Assembly (NCBI GenBank): GCA_018340375.1 | Contig: JAFFJZ010000001.1 | Location: 52,010,001 to 52,074,000 of the forward strand | Reading direction: 5' to 3' | Origin: Gonatopus flavifemur | Taxonomy: Eukaryota > Arthropoda > Insecta > Hymenoptera > Dryinidae | DNA: 64,000 nt | Shown: positions 42,929-57,366 of the stretch, in pieces | Numbering within the stretch: position 1 is the stretch's first letter | Layout of the letters: the number at the start of each line of letters is the position of its first letter | Notes under the pieces: model-generated | Seen by the model: the letters and a program-made list of their open reading frames with translations, nothing else | Databases searched by the model: none | Told to the model about the DNA's origin: nothing | Translations under genes and position numbers: made by a program

Positions 42929-45900
42929 TCTCTTTTTGAATAATCATCAATAATATGGTTAAATATGTATCAAAGAAAGAATTCAAGTGGAGATTTCAAT
43001 CTGCTATATTTATCAACTTCGAAATACACATTCCTGCATTCAGCAACAGGAAATTTGCTGTCAATCCTATAAAAAATCAATTTCCACTATAAGTATCAGC
43101 AATTTGCATGACATTTATGTGAGATTTCCCAATCTTATGGAATTTTTACTACAATTTGATAGTGAATTTCCAGAAAAGTACAGAAAACGCTTCACATCTT
43201 ATACATAAGTGCGAACTTTACCGTAGAATTTTCTGAAAGAGGGCATGTAACATCGTTCGAGTCAATGCAGAATGTCGATTTCTCTTAAACTGGATGTGAC
43301 TTTTTCGAATTGATTATTTCCATCCAAGAGTAGTCAAGTCCGATGTACATGCTTCATCAAAAGTTCGATAGAATTACGTTTACCTACGCATTCACTCGAA
43401 TCATTCAATAATCCACGAGTAACGCTGACAGATCGAAGCAATCATTTCAACTGCGAATTCAATCATAGATTAACTCCAACCGAGAGATTGGCGTAATTAC
43501 TTTACCTGCACATTCGTTGAATGTTATCTGTCAGGGAACCGTAAATCTTAAAATAATTCAAATTGATTTATGATTTGACAAAGGATTCTAATAGTTGATT
43601 TCATTTGTCAACCCAATTGAATTAATAATTGAAATGAAAAAATATTCATCATTTTTAGACACTTAATGTATTTGAGAATTTAGAAAATCGTATAAGCTTT
43701 CTCCAGCACTTCAGTTATGGTCCAAATAATAATAAAATTTCGAAATCCATTGTTGAAATAGAAGAAAAAAGATCAAGCATTATTGCGACCAATAAGTTCC
43801 TCTGAGAGAACTGAAATTTCCAACTGTACAGAATATAATTTTCCTATTTGTAAGCATTGAATTTGCATACAATTTTTCATATGCCATCTTCAACGCAGAT
43901 CAAACTGGAGAAGCAGATAAATTGTTGTCGAAACTAATAATCACAAAAGGGAAAATGAGAACCACAATAATGAAGCACAGAAGGCAGAAGATACATGCTT
44001 TGAATTGTTAGTAATTCTTTTTTTCCTTATAAGCCATACTCATCAAAGCTTTGAAAACCATGATATCTGGAAATCCAAACGACAATCAACAAGTTAGTGA
44101 ATCATAAATGAACAGGGAGGGCAACGTGACATACAAAGCGCATTGCAAATCAATATACCGAAGTTTCAGTTATAATTTTCATAGCATCGTTGTGATTTGC
44201 GCCGAACTATTCTGCGAGACAGAAGAACGGTTATCATCATCGCTCCCTCGAGTTCGGACCCTTTCTATTCAAAATACCCCTCATTGATACTCAAGTCTTT
44301 TTTTTCTCCTCGTTTCATCGGTGAATGTTTGAACATGGGCATATGTAATATGAACACAGATTCACATATACGATACGTAACCGTGTGAGTGCACTTGTAT
44401 ATGTTTTGATGCAAATGATTACGTGTCATAAGGACGCTTCTGCCCTCTCCTCTTCCCCCGTCGTTTCTATTTTATCGCGTTTGGTGCCCTCTCCATTCCT
44501 AACAGGGAGCTGCTAGAATATCGAGTTATCGATCTGCGGCAAACCCTCGACCGTGCTTTCTCTTCTCGGCCACGCGATATGCTTCTCGTCTCTCGAGGGA
44601 TGCTGTGAATCTGGAGAGACGGAGAAGAAAGAAAATTTCAATGCTTAAGAGGATAGGGAAGATAATAAAGAGTGCCTGATATTGTATTTGCGCTTATGTG
44701 ATGATGAAGGTAATTGCTTGTGTAATTGTTCACAATTACGAATAGACACGGTTGAATGGGGAAAAGAAAAAGAAGAGAAAGGGATCACTGAGCGTTGATT
44801 AATTTTTAATTGAAGCCACAGTTGACCGGGACTACAAGACATTATAGATCATTGATTTATAAGTTCATTTTGCTTATTATTTAACCTGAGGAATGTGAGA
44901 ATTTTGAAATGCTGTTAATTTTTGACTCTATAAATTTGAGATTTAAAAATTATTTTGATTGGGCAATTTATTCAAATTTAACATCGAACATGGAGAAAAT
45001 TAATGTGTTGAAAAGTGCCATAATTCATTGAGGAACAATGCGATGATGCTGAAGTTTGAAGTATCAATTATTGGTGTTTATCTGCTCGAATTAATTCCTC
45101 GAGACTAGGAACATGGTTTCAAGAATGTACTGCAAAAGAATTTGGGGCTTCAACAACTGAGTATCTCATCATTCGGTCATCAATTCGTTTCAATAAACGA
45201 TTCAAACTTCGGCAAGTTGCAACAGCGCCCGCCAGTCTTGGACGGATAGTTATTTACCTGAATTTACTTCTAAAAATACCATAATTAGATGTATTTCTAC
45301 AAGAAATCATGATAATTTTTACACCATGTTCAGATCAATAATTTTATTTGTCAAAGACTGGCGCTGATTCTCAATAAATTATGGGAATTTTTAAAATATA
45401 TTTTTCCGCGTGAAGGCATAGCAAAACTTCAACTACAGAAGAAAGGAAAAACGTTTGCCGCATCAACGATAAGCGCTAAATCTGGTTTACTGGGACAGCG
45501 ATATTGCTTACTAATGGAAAATTGAAAACTCATTGCTGCAACCAAATTAAAAACGAGGATTGCGGTATAATGGGATTAGACTTTGCATTAAGTGGACTCG
45601 AGCGTTGTTGTCGTGCATCCGTTTTTAATGCAACACTCTAGCTCTTAGCCTTGAATGAAATTAGAAAAAAATGGGAAATATACCGCTTGAAGCCCTTTGA
45701 GGAAGATGCAGATATGTGCGCATACGTCATTCCCAGTTTGAAAAGTTGATGGAATCCTATTGAACAATGAGATTTGATACGAACTTTTCAACTGTAAATG
45801 ACCATTCAAACTTGTTCAAACTCATCAACTGGAAATTTAACAGATTTAATGGGAATTCTGTTCTGTTTTCAATGAGCTCAGGATTAAGAAGGTTGACAAA

Positions 45901-48900
45901 AGTCTCCGGGAAACTTCTTCTTTGGACCTCATAATTTTTTTTCTACACATTGGCATAAAAATCATTCTTTTACAAGTCGCTGGCCAGCAGGTTCACGAGG
46001 GACGGCTGAACCACTCTAAAATCAGTGAGACAACGTTCAGTGTCAAACGGACGTTGTGCTCTGATTGTTTCGTTATCGGTAACGCTGTAGTAACTAAAGT
46101 AAAACCTGTCTTATGAGACTGTTATAATTGTTTTTATCAGCAGTCACACTGCGTTAAGCAGAATAAAGCTACGCTCGCTTCAGCACAGTTTAAAGATTTG
46201 AGATTCAAAGAAATTATGATTTCAGAGTGTTGTACTCCTCGGAGAATCCAATAGGTTTGAATGGTTATTTACCGTTGCAGAGTTTTTATTAAATTTCATC
46301 AATCAATCGGTTCAATCAGACTTTTTTTACCAGGGTCATATCATGAGATGATTTATTGTTTTCAAACCACTTTTACAATCGTTTTTTTATTACGCTTGCA
46401 TTTTCAACGTACAACTTGAGAGTTCAATATCAAGAATGTATCCATCCCTAGCAGAAATTAGCACCGAATCAACGTTGTTTCGAGCTTAGATGCCTCGGAA
46501 CAACGTTGATCCGGCGTTGATTTCTACTCATCGCATCGTTTGAGGCTATGCACCAGGGTTATTCGATTGACGATTCTGTCAATCATAGAACAGATGACCA
46601 TAAAATAATGTAATGAGTATATTATTTCTTTAATATAATTTAATATATGGAATATGATATCCATTTTCATTCACTGCACGGTGGATTATTGAATCGACAG
46701 CAAGGATTGTTTAGTTTACACAAAAATACGTGTCATTAATATTCTTCATTGCATAAAATATCCTGAAATTTTAACGTGTTGAAGAAAGTTATTTCGATCC
46801 GTTTTATGATAAAAATTTATTTTTCCATCTCTTAGTAATTGTGAGATGATTATTCATCTCCTCTCGATTACCAAATCAATTCAAAAATACACATAGCTTG
46901 ACAATTCGATCAGTAATTATTTACCTCGCTACAATAGTTTCATTGAACCCTATAAATTTATAATTCATGTTTGCACGATGCATCGCGCGAAGGTTCAATA
47001 TAAACCGTTCAAAAGGCGTGAAATTGAGAACCAATATTTTCATGGAAGACAAATATTTGGAAATTTGAGTGACACGCTGGGAGATAAACTGAGCGGAATT
47101 GGCGCATGTAGATTGATTCTTCGTTGGAGAGGGTCGAAGTGTAGTTACCTCTACACATTCTGACAATATTGTAATTTTCACGCTGCATTTTTATTTCATC
47201 AACAAACAAAAATCTCAACCTTCAGTACATATTTTGATTATTCTCATAACAGTTCTGAGACACGAAAGAATGTAGCAATAAAAGTTATTCCTGCAGCAAC
47301 TAAAATTCAGCTGTTGTAGCAATATTTTTGGCTATCCAAATATTAAATACACGAAACAGCTATCATAGTAAATTATTTTTTTCTGTGCAAAAATAGAGAA
47401 AAAATTAGATTATTATGGGTTTAATGAAACTACAATGAAATTAAAATTGTTTAAACTATGCTTCAGCTGTAATTTGTCTAGACATTCATATCACTGACAT
47501 CTTCGTTCACACGTACTTCCTCTGTATTCCCATATCAAAATCGAACGCGCATGCATGACACCTCAGTTTTCCCAGACAATGTATTCATTTTTTTGCCACA
47601 CGTCTATCATGTTCTTTGCTTGACTTATTATTCTCTGAGCTTTCCTGTGATTATAACCGTGACACGGCCTTGAACTTCAAGGTATTGTACAGTGCCAAGT
47701 GCAGTCATCCTGATGTACAATGAGACTGCACACGCCATATCCGGTTTTGACTGTACGCTCGGCTCAAAGTAACAACTCTACTTTTGCTTATTTGTGTTGT
47801 ATTCGTCGATTTATCTCTGTCTTATCATCGAGAATTTCCTGCCAAGAATTCTGAGTAACCAATTATAATTCATATTGTTGCATTTTTTGCGAACAGATGG
47901 GAATCGTTGATTGCCTGGAGAATCATTTTATGTGTAACAAATTTTAAGTAGAATCGCAGTATTATTAATAATAGCTTCTTTGTTTTAACGAACGTATACG
48001 GTTCAAGTACATGGATGATAAAGTGAGTGTATGATTGTGCTTATGAGAATGTAAATATAACGTTCCATGAGGGATTTTTACAACCTTTTGTTTTTTCTTC
48101 CGGATGAAAGGATTCTATTGACATCGAGAATTTAAAGTTAAACATTGAAATTTAGGATAAATGATGAGTTAATTAACTGACAAGAGAGTTTATTGATATT
48201 CTAATTACAATGGAATTTTGATACGCGTGTGATCGTTGAGAAATGAAGAAACCCTCATGGAATCAAGTGCCCATAGAGAAGATTAAGGGGGAATTGAGAT
48301 GTTTTGAATTTCTCCGCATGTGCTAGGGGCGTTATAGAAGGGAAGAAGTCATTCAGGTTGAAAGTTCTGAATAAAGAAACATGTCTTCAATGAAACTGCT
48401 GCTAGTGACGTACACAAGAATACACACGAGAGAAGGGTAGAACAATATCCCATAGTAAAGCAGGGACCCTCAATCATATGAAATTCAATCCTGCGAATTA
48501 TGGCTAAGTCAGTTCCGCGAAGTAAATGCTCGCGTGTCCTGAAACCACTTTTACTGCGGGGATTTACCTTCGTTTTCATGGATCTTCCCGCATTCGGAGA
48601 AGTGAAATAGAACCACAACGCTCAATTACGCAACAATTCAAGACTGGAATCTTCAAAAATTATTACATCAAATTTCGTTGGTTTTAATAAATCATAAACG
48701 TCAGAAATATGACGATATCATTGTCGTGCAAGTCTCTAATGTTGCATATTATGTATTTTGAACGCATCGATTATCTTGCTGCGTTGCGCATAGCCAATAG
48801 GTTCTGATACGTAAGGATGTAACGCTCACGTGTATAGTTCGATGAACTTGGAGATACTTTTGTGTTATAGATAGTTGAACATAGATTTATCGACACCGCG

Positions 48901-49537
48901 CATTATTTCCCCCCGTTCATTTTCTTCTCTCGATCGGAAAACAATGAGAACAATGAGTCGCTTCATTTCCCACGTGACATAAACGTTATCATAATATCCA
49001 TACTCTGTGAGCGAAATTCAATGATAATTCTAGTTTCGACGTACATATGTATGTGTGTATGTAACGTATTATTGATATTCGCGAAATAAGTGGAAGAATG
49101 GAAACCAAAAAGAACGAAGAAACTTTCTTTTTGTATCATTAAATTTTGCATACGTTGCTGAATCTTCCATTGTTGTTTGACGAACGATTGCAGTATTTAA
49201 TCGTTGAATCGAGTAGAAAAATTAGTATATTACATAATATTGACATTTATTGAATTATATCCACAAATTCTATATGGTGAGATAGGGAGAATTTTGAATG
49301 AATCATCCTATTATTACTTCATTCTATTGTATTACTTGACAAAACGTAGGACGAGTTCTACGTTGAATCAAAACCCTATGTAACGTAATGATGAAGAGTG
49401 GAAAATTTTCTCTACCTAAAATGGTCACAGTATCGTGCTTTAATACTCCTCGAAATTGACGAGATTCTGATAGGGTGAAGGAAGGTGATATGGCAATAAT
49501 TTCAATTTTACACAATATTCCCTGCCCGACAGTACCT
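42929..49537. other. 6.6 kb with no gene I can support
   Basis: Mostly A+T-rich. 44420-44620 is more GC-rich and CT-rich and could be regulatory. 45230-45412 holds a decayed fold-back (CGCCAGTCTT and AAGACTGGCG; TACCATAAT and ATTATGGGA) related to the 38413 element. Confidence 0.4.
47266..47395 (-). repeat. Dispersed repeat, copy 2 (inverted relative to copy 1)
   Basis: GTAGCAATAAAAGTTATTCC then GCAACTAAAATTCAGCTGTT and AGCAATATTTTTGGCT. This is the reverse complement of the 41386 copy. Confidence 0.6.
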
Positions 49538-49787
49538 ACACTGTAAAAAATAGACTTCCTAAACTGCCAAAGAAGTTTGGCAGTTTTTTACATAAACTTT
49601 TTTTGTGAATTACCAAACAAAAGTTTGTAAACATTCAAAAAATTTTGTGATTTCACGAAGATTTTTGAGAAATCACAAACTTTTGTTCGGCAATTTACAA
49701 AAAAGGTTCGGAAATTATTTTTCCAAACCAAGTTTGTAAATTTCCAAGCATTTTTGTTTGGAATTCAACAAATTTTTTTTACAGTGT
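49538..49787. mobile_element. MITE with ACACTGTAAAAAA ends
   Basis: 250 bp bounded by ACACTGTAAAAAAT and TTTTTTTTACAGTGT. The inside alternates AAACTTTTGTT-type and AACAAAAGTTT-type words. Same termini as the element in gene B intron 9. Confidence 0.75.
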
Positions 49788-50048
49788 ATATATTGAGTTC
49801 AGACAACATTCGTTCTGATATCAATTTTATTTCAGTCACACTCACGTGAGAGGTCATGTCAAATAAACAATAACGTGTGCAAGGTTCACATGTTATTCTT
49901 TTCTGCGCATAAAAGGTTTGTTAATTGGCCCAATAATGGCGCATCATTGGACCACAGACGTTATTAACCGCACGTTAATAACTCCTATTGATAGTGAACT
50001 ATTGGGTGATAAAGTGGGTACAGTAATTGCGGTGAATATTCAACTCAT

Positions 50049-50468
50049 ACACGGAGAAAAATGCAGGTCGAAAATATAGTAATCTTCAATAAAAATTTGA
50101 GAATATTTTTTAAAGTCTGAGGATTTTTCTTAAATGCATAATAAAGATAAAGCGTTCTACTTTTTTGTGGCATTGCATTCGAATAACAATAAAAAATTAT
50201 CAATACTCAATAAAAAATAAAAAAATCCTGAAATTTCACAAAGTGAATAGTAGGGTATTGAAATTTTGTTATTGCTTTGTAAAATTTCACGCGCGACTTT
50301 TGGAAACTTCATTTGTTTCTCTATTTTTGATTAAGTATTGATAATTCCACAACAATGTGAACCATTTGATCTCTATGATGGATTTGAGAAGTACTCTTAG
50401 ATTTTGAGAAATATTCTCCAATTTTGATTAAATATTGCTATATTCTCAACCTGAATTTTCCTCCGTGT
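50049..50468. mobile_element. Fold-back element with ACACGGAG ends
   Basis: ACACGGAGAAAAATGCAGGT at the left is inverted at the right as ACCTGAATTTTCCTCCGTGT. 420 bp, A+T-rich, no coding frame. Confidence 0.65.
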
Positions 50469-52986
50469 ACCTAGAACCTATACAGTGTTGGAACTTGGTC
50501 TATCGAGGGAAATTTTTCGTTTGTTTTCACATTAAAAACCAGATCAAATCCATGAATTCTCAACTGGAATCCAATTTGCGATTCATATTCAACTATTAAC
50601 TCATCGAAGTTGCAACTGAGAAGTTATTTTGCTCTTTAATTCTTTGTCACGAATTGTAAACGAGTTTTTTTCATCACCTTGATGTAGGTGTATTAGAAAC
50701 CACAACTCTGGACTGCGGATACTGAACTCAACTTTGAAGAAGAAATCCCATCCAACGATGAGGACTTGAAATTCACGTTCTTCCAGATCCAACTCACATC
50801 ATGTGACGATAAAGTTATCACGGAATACAAAAAGGTGCAGAAAAGATAATATTTTCAAATTCAAGTTTCATACTGTTTCTGGCTAAGGACATGTACACCC
50901 ACGATTTCCGGTTCGAATCGATCGTGACGTGATGTTCTCCGATCGAAGCGCGTCCCCATAAAAGTGCTACCGTTGAATTTCATTGCGTTACTTCCTGTGC
51001 CAGATGTCGTGGACATATATATACACGTACCTAATGACGTTCAAGTACGTAGGTATATGGCGTATGTACCTGGACGCATAGGTTCATACAAACAGGTTGA
51101 TCAATGGTTTCAAAGACAAGCATACGTGCGGCGGTACGAATGTGTGGTTTCGCACCTGTGCACCCTCATAATTATGTATCTGCCGATACGATCGCCATAT
51201 TTGATGAAGAAATGTGACCTCAGTTCATAAGAGACATCAATTCCAAAAAAAAACATAAGCAATTGAATTTATATTTATAGTTTCAAAAGAACCGAATCAC
51301 CAGAGCATCGAAAACATAGGAACTGAGAGACTTTATTCTCCGCTCGCGTACTGACATATTGTTTTTGAAATATGCTATATTCGATTCAAATGTAGTAGAA
51401 TGTAAATCATTGATAAGAATAAACGATTGTTCCCTCGCGATTATTTCAGTTGTTTATCAATTATAAATCGACTGAGGAAATGATTCAGTAAGAATGTCAT
51501 TTCGTTTGTGTTATCGACGACGATACGTGTGAACAACGATGATCAATAATTGCATTGTTTATTCTGCAATTGAAAATCTCTCTCACGGACGGATAAAGTT
51601 TTAGGATGGTCATCCGATAACTTTCATTCCGTATATTCTTTCTCGCGCTGTAGGGAAGAAATATGAAATTTTCCGTGTCTTTGTCCCCTGCTGTTCACGT
51701 AACTTAATCATTTTTATAATTTTATCTTCAATTTGTGGCAGACATTTTATATTGAAACTTTCATAGTTTATGTTACATATTGTGCACAGAATTTCGCTTC
51801 ATTTTATCTTTCGTCGGTTTAACGATCCGAGGATGCCAAGTTTATTGTAGATTTTGTAACCTGGATAATAATTTTGAAAAGTCGCAGTGCAGATATTCTA
51901 TTTGCTACGATTCAAGAATAATTGCGTTTCCCGATAGATATTTACACAATTTGTTGTTATTGTACCCTCATTCATCTCCCAATTTTTTGCTTTGAAAATA
52001 ATTTCTGCATAATATGCAAACTCTACTCCTTTGCATCATAAATTTTGTATATTTAATAATTTGATATAATATATATTTCAATATTATCAAGTGTTGAATA
52101 TATGGAAAAAGGAATTTAAATGTTTATTACATGAACGATATTTACGAACATTGATGTTAATTGGCTGGAACAACTTTCTTTCCATAGAACGAAATATTTT
52201 ATACAACAGGTCGTTGGTAGAGTAATGATTCTTATGATAGTTATTTGCAATTTCACGCCCAGAATTTAGAAATTCAGTTCTAAAGATTCCTGTCGTCCCA
52301 CAGCTGTCCTATCGAGAATGAAAAATCATCCGTTTTTGCAATAGATTTAGATTGAAGTGCAAAAAACTCAACGCGTTTCAATCACGTTCAGAGTATTTTC
52401 ATAATACGAATGAAAATTTATTTACTCATAGAATTTCGCGTTATTTCCATCAAATACACAAATGCTTCAGCTGAAACTCGAATCTGAATCACTCGGATGA
52501 CAGAAAAAAAGGTGCTACTATAATCCCTTGATTATGAAATAGTTGTTGCTCTCGCGATTAATCGCTTACCCGTCTTAGATTGCTTTTTGCGCAGGTGCAT
52601 TAATTGCACGCTTGTCGCGTGTGAAAAGTTACCGGACTGCAAAAACGAATAAATAATAGCCTATACTATTTTATATTCATTAACATGAGATATGCTTTCA
52701 ACTATCTCGATTCCTCATAACGTGTGATTGAATTTCAATTCTATTTTTCCGAGGATTCTACAATCGTGAGTTAGAATTTTGTAATTAACTATGAACCTGT
52801 AATCAACTACCCACCACGGAGTCATAAAATTACATAGCCTTTCATTGTAAACTTATTCTAAACTGTTACGACGTTGTCGTATCAAATCGTATTTTTCATA
52901 TCCACAATTTCATGTGAACACCTGGTAATTGCATTATAACACTTGTCGTTTTGGAATTCAGTGAATGTGAAAAAATTCTAATAGCC

Positions 52987-53082
52987 CATGTGGAGAAATT
53001 TTCAAAATTATATATAATTTTATATATAAGTTATATATAATTACATATAAATTATATATAATTCTGAAAAGTTTTCCACATG
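52987..53082. repeat. A+T-rich palindrome with unique-sequence ends
   Basis: CATGTGGAGAAATTTTCAAA at the left is mirrored by TGAAAAGTTTTCCACATG at the right, around repeated TATATAATT. Confidence 0.65.
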
Positions 53083-54436
53083 AGAGATTCTCTCAGGCAT
53101 AAAATCTCTCCCAACGTTCCTCAGTTTTGAATGGAAGAACCAATATTATAGTAAATCAGTCGTATCCGAGGAGAGTTAAGAACATTCATTTCGGAATCTG
53201 ACTCTTAATGGATCTGTCTGCTCTTTTAATTTATGGATTCAACAATATTCAATATGTTACAGATTTTAATTGATCAATCCCAGTTGAGAGAAATAATAAT
53301 TTGATGATTAATCTATATTCAGTACCCGATCTCGTTAAGATAATTAAAACTTGTAGATTGGGTGGGGCACGTGTTGTGAATATAAGAGAAGAGGATGATC
53401 TTCGGTATAATAATTGGTAATTGGGTAGGCCAACGAAGCGAAGTGAAGAAATAAGATTGAACTAGACCTTGAGAAAAATAGAAAATCAGTATCATATTCT
53501 GCTCTTATTGAGAATCTACCGGGAATGAATTTATGTTCTTTGTAAATTAATACGTTATATGTCATACACTTTGTCAACAATCAAGTGGATTGATCTTTAA
53601 ATTGAAGACAGTAGCATTCCACTTCCAATGAGAATATAGGTATAAAAAGTGGATTCTCACTTCAACCGCGTGAATTTTCACTCTTCAGGCAGCAAGATGG
53701 AACCCATCTTCTCATTTGAATGAAATTCCTACTGTTTCGCGTTTAGAGAGTGCAAAAAATATATCATTAGTTCAAAATTATCAATTATATATTGTTCAGT
53801 TCAATTCCAATTGCAAAACCCCTGATCTCGTTTCGTATTTATCAAAATTATTACTAATTGAAACATTTTATAATAAAAAAAATTAGAATTCTCTGACTGC
53901 AAGAAACTTCTCATGGAATATATTCTCACGAAATGTTCCATTTACTTTCATCAAATTGTCGAAGGAGAGAAGGCGAATTCCATTTACGGCAGGTAAACTG
54001 TATTTTTCAAATTCTCACACGTGAGGAATGATATCCTCATAGTGAATTGATTCTTACCGCCCTCGGCATTGAAAGAATAGACAAGGCCTATTACAGCCTC
54101 ATTATTCATTCTTGCTTCCAGCATGAATGTAAATTAGAATAATCACCTTTACAGGTAAGTTGAATTGCGAAAATGGTGTATCTCGACTCTACGAATGTAA
54201 TAATAACTTCTTCATCTACGTGATTCCACGGAACTTGGTTCCTCGATACGAATTTACAAAATTATTCCAACCGTAGATTTGCTACCTAACGGTGCAACGG
54301 TCGTACAATTATACATTACCACAAAAATAAGTTTGTGTAGGCTCATTTGTATCTAGATAACGCAAATGGATATACGCGGGCGCGTATGTATACGTACACT
54401 CATGCGACAGTGCAGGAGGTGTGAGGAGCTTGTGTG

Positions 54437-54445
54437 TATAAATAG
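54437..54445 (+). promoter_or_regulatory. TATA-box-like sequence
   Basis: TATAAATAG follows GTGTGTG and precedes GTCGATGGACAGACCG. No coding exon was recognised just downstream, so the assignment is weak. Confidence 0.2.
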
Positions 54446-57276
54446 CTAGTTAGGGTCGATGGACAGACCGAAGAGGAGTGAACTGTGCATGTATGAGGAA
54501 AAGAGTAGAAGAAAGTCCAGGATTCATTCACTGAGAAACGATCGATCGATTCAGATTCCTAATGATTATGTATGTAGTCCTATCATTTATACGTTCAACT
54601 TCTCGAATGAGGTGTTGATTTTATAAGGGGTGTAACTTTGTATATTTATTATTATGTATACAGTTTACAGCTGGTAACTCTGTGTAATCTCTGGCTAATG
54701 CACGCGTTAAGGAAAATGGCTTTTATTGTGACATTTGTTTCAACCTGTGCATTAAAATGTTAGGAACATTGAACGTTGGAATCAGATCTTTGTTATTACA
54801 GATGTAATTCACTGCTATGGTAAATGTTACTTCAATTCTCAAAGACTAAACTTGTGGTGAGTACATCGTGTTGGTAATTTGTTGTGGATTTTATTTCTGT
54901 TATTCAAATTGAGATGTCGACTCATTCTAGTCTATAATATTATGCAATTCTCGATACGCATGATAATTAGATATAAAACAGCAGAGGAGTTATATCCAAG
55001 TGTTATTTCAAGGTGTTTGAGAAGAAGAACAAATATAATTAACGAATCGCTGATATTTACATTCAAATAAATGTACAAATTAACCGTTGTGTTCATAAAA
55101 TGAATTCAAATACTTCATTTAATCTGATCTTGTACCGATCGTACAGTGACGTGTTGAGTACGTGAAACCTGAGCGTCAGACTTGACGATTTTATTGATTG
55201 AATTCGGTTCCTTTGGTTATACTTCCCCTTTGCGTGCACTGAATTTCATAAATTTCAACTTACGTATGTTGGTTGGACGAAAAATCGCATGGGAACTAAA
55301 CGAAATGAATTCCGAAGGTGAAGGACAGTACCTTTACGTGTCATTGTTGAGAGCACAAGATAAAATATAGTTTAAATCGTAGATCATTTTTATGCGAAGT
55401 AAACATAGCCTCCCTGTCACGAATATGAAATATTTGATGTTGCAATAAAACTTTGCAACCCATTAAATTCCAGACCAGCATGGAACACGCCGTTGAACAA
55501 AAGTAAAAACTCCCAAATCTCCTGTTATGATATTTATTCTCAAAATCTTTATATGTATACTCTCTAGATTTGGATGAGTGAAACTTCATCAATTTTGTAC
55601 TTGATGAAATTTCAGTACACAACGTTGCGAACACTTTTTCAACTTTCTTTATAATGCTGAAAATTCTAACAATCTGTGCTCGAATTCCATCAATTTTGAA
55701 TATGCTAGATCATAAACTAATGCGTAGTGATATATCTGTTGTGCTTAACGACAGAGAACAGACGATTCATACAATGTAAATATAGCCTGAGTCATCGAGA
55801 TATTAGCTGGAGCGTTAGAAATGATTTATCAAACTTATGTGGAGCATGACTTTGAAATCACAGAATGGAATACATCTCTCTAATTTGTTCATACCATTAC
55901 AGATATTTTACAATTGATATTGAAATGATTAGAGTACAAGATAAATCAAGTACTCAGACATACAAGTAGGAATATATTCACACCCGCATTATGTTTATTT
56001 TCGTGTGGAAAGAATAGATCATCGTTTCTTGACGGTGAAATTTCAAGACTCTCGAGTAAAGTTCATAAAAATATAATGAGGCTATGCCCAGTTTGGAATT
56101 TTATTCCCTGAAAATTGATGTTTTCGAAGTTTGAATCGTTCATAGAAACAAAACGAAAATTAAAACTCACGAAATCTGATAAATCATTGTTACACATCTT
56201 CTCGAATCAACTCTTTGCCACTGGAAACATCGTTTAAATAATGTACTGCAAGATTTTTGGGCTCCAACAGTTGAATATTATGTTATTCGATTATTAATTA
56301 GGTTCCATAAACGATTCAAACTACAGCAACATGAAAATTGGACCATGTAAGGGCCTATTTTGTTGCAGATCCAAAGAGTTTTACTTTAAGCAGGGCAGTG
56401 CAGAACTACCTCTAATAATATGGATGTCTAATGTAGTTTCTAATCGCATTCAACCCAGTCAGAATCGTCAAGCTATTCAAAAAGAATTTGACCAGATTCA
56501 TTGTACTGGGTTTGTATATAAAATCCACATGAATCTTAGTCTCTGTACTTGGATCAAAATTGTAAGCTATTCGTTTGAATAAAATCTCACATTCTCTCAG
56601 CAGCAATTCAGAAGAATCCGGGCATTATTTTTACAGAAAAAAATCATTCGAATATCGTGTAACGGAGCTGTTACGCAATATCATACGCTCAGAACATTGA
56701 ACAGGCGGTGCACTGGAGCGTTACTTAAAAAACTGTTCTGCGAATTGTTTTATGGATACAACGTGGACTCCCACACGTTTGGAATACGTCTCCTATCGAT
56801 TACAAATTACAAGGCCTTCTATTACGTAAAATGCCAAATAACATTCATTATAATTAAAATCCCAAATCTCATATAAAAAATCATTCCATGGAGATCTTAT
56901 ACGTATGAAATTCTCCGCATGAGATTGAATCGGGAAATGAACTCAAGTCTTTCCATCTCCGGTCGAATAAACCTGGTCGAGAAGGATCCGCCATTTCTAA
57001 ACTTCTTTGAATCCTTATGATCAAAAAATGTCATACTACGAAATACGTTTTGAAGAAATTTCGAATTCACCGAAAAAAGTTTAGAGATACACATAGTGTA
57101 TGATATAGTGTATAAATACTTCACTATAGATATAAAAATCCTCTCAATGCACCACTGATACGAGTTTCACATTCCAATTTCCGCTCTTTCTTTTTCGAAT
57201 ACGTGATATCCTATCCTCTACCTCTCGAGCATATGAGCGAAAAGGAAAACAACAAGTTCCATTTCATATATGATGT

Positions 57277-57366
57277 CCAATGAGAACAGCTTGGCCAAGA
57301 GATAGCGTCAACATGACATCATTTGAACGTCATCTTTTTCATCATTGCCAAGCTGTTCTCCTTTGG
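57277..57366. ncRNA. Pre-miRNA-like hairpin (candidate)
   Basis: The 22-nt arms 57277-57298 (core GAGAACAGCTTGGC) and 57345-57366 (core GCCAAGCTGTTCTC) pair with one bulge on each side. The loop is about 46 nt and contains a further short stem (ATGAC and GTCAT). Size and arm length match an animal microRNA precursor. The strand is undecided. Confidence 0.35.

Larger units (their letters stand above)
50469..57276. other. 6.8 kb with no gene I can support
   Basis: Non-coding in appearance. It includes the A+T palindrome at 52987-53082 and a TATA-box-like TATAAATAG at about 54437-54445 in a mildly GC-rich block (54370-54500). Confidence 0.4.

Noticed and set aside
48349..48618. Minus-strand ORF with internal donor and acceptor-like sites
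   Set aside because: The implied intron would be about 30 bp, too short to splice.
50601..50792. Minus-strand ORF with VGWDFFFKVEFSIRS and a donor-like CAAG|GTGATG
   Set aside because: Looks mildly coding but has no recognised family or partner exon.
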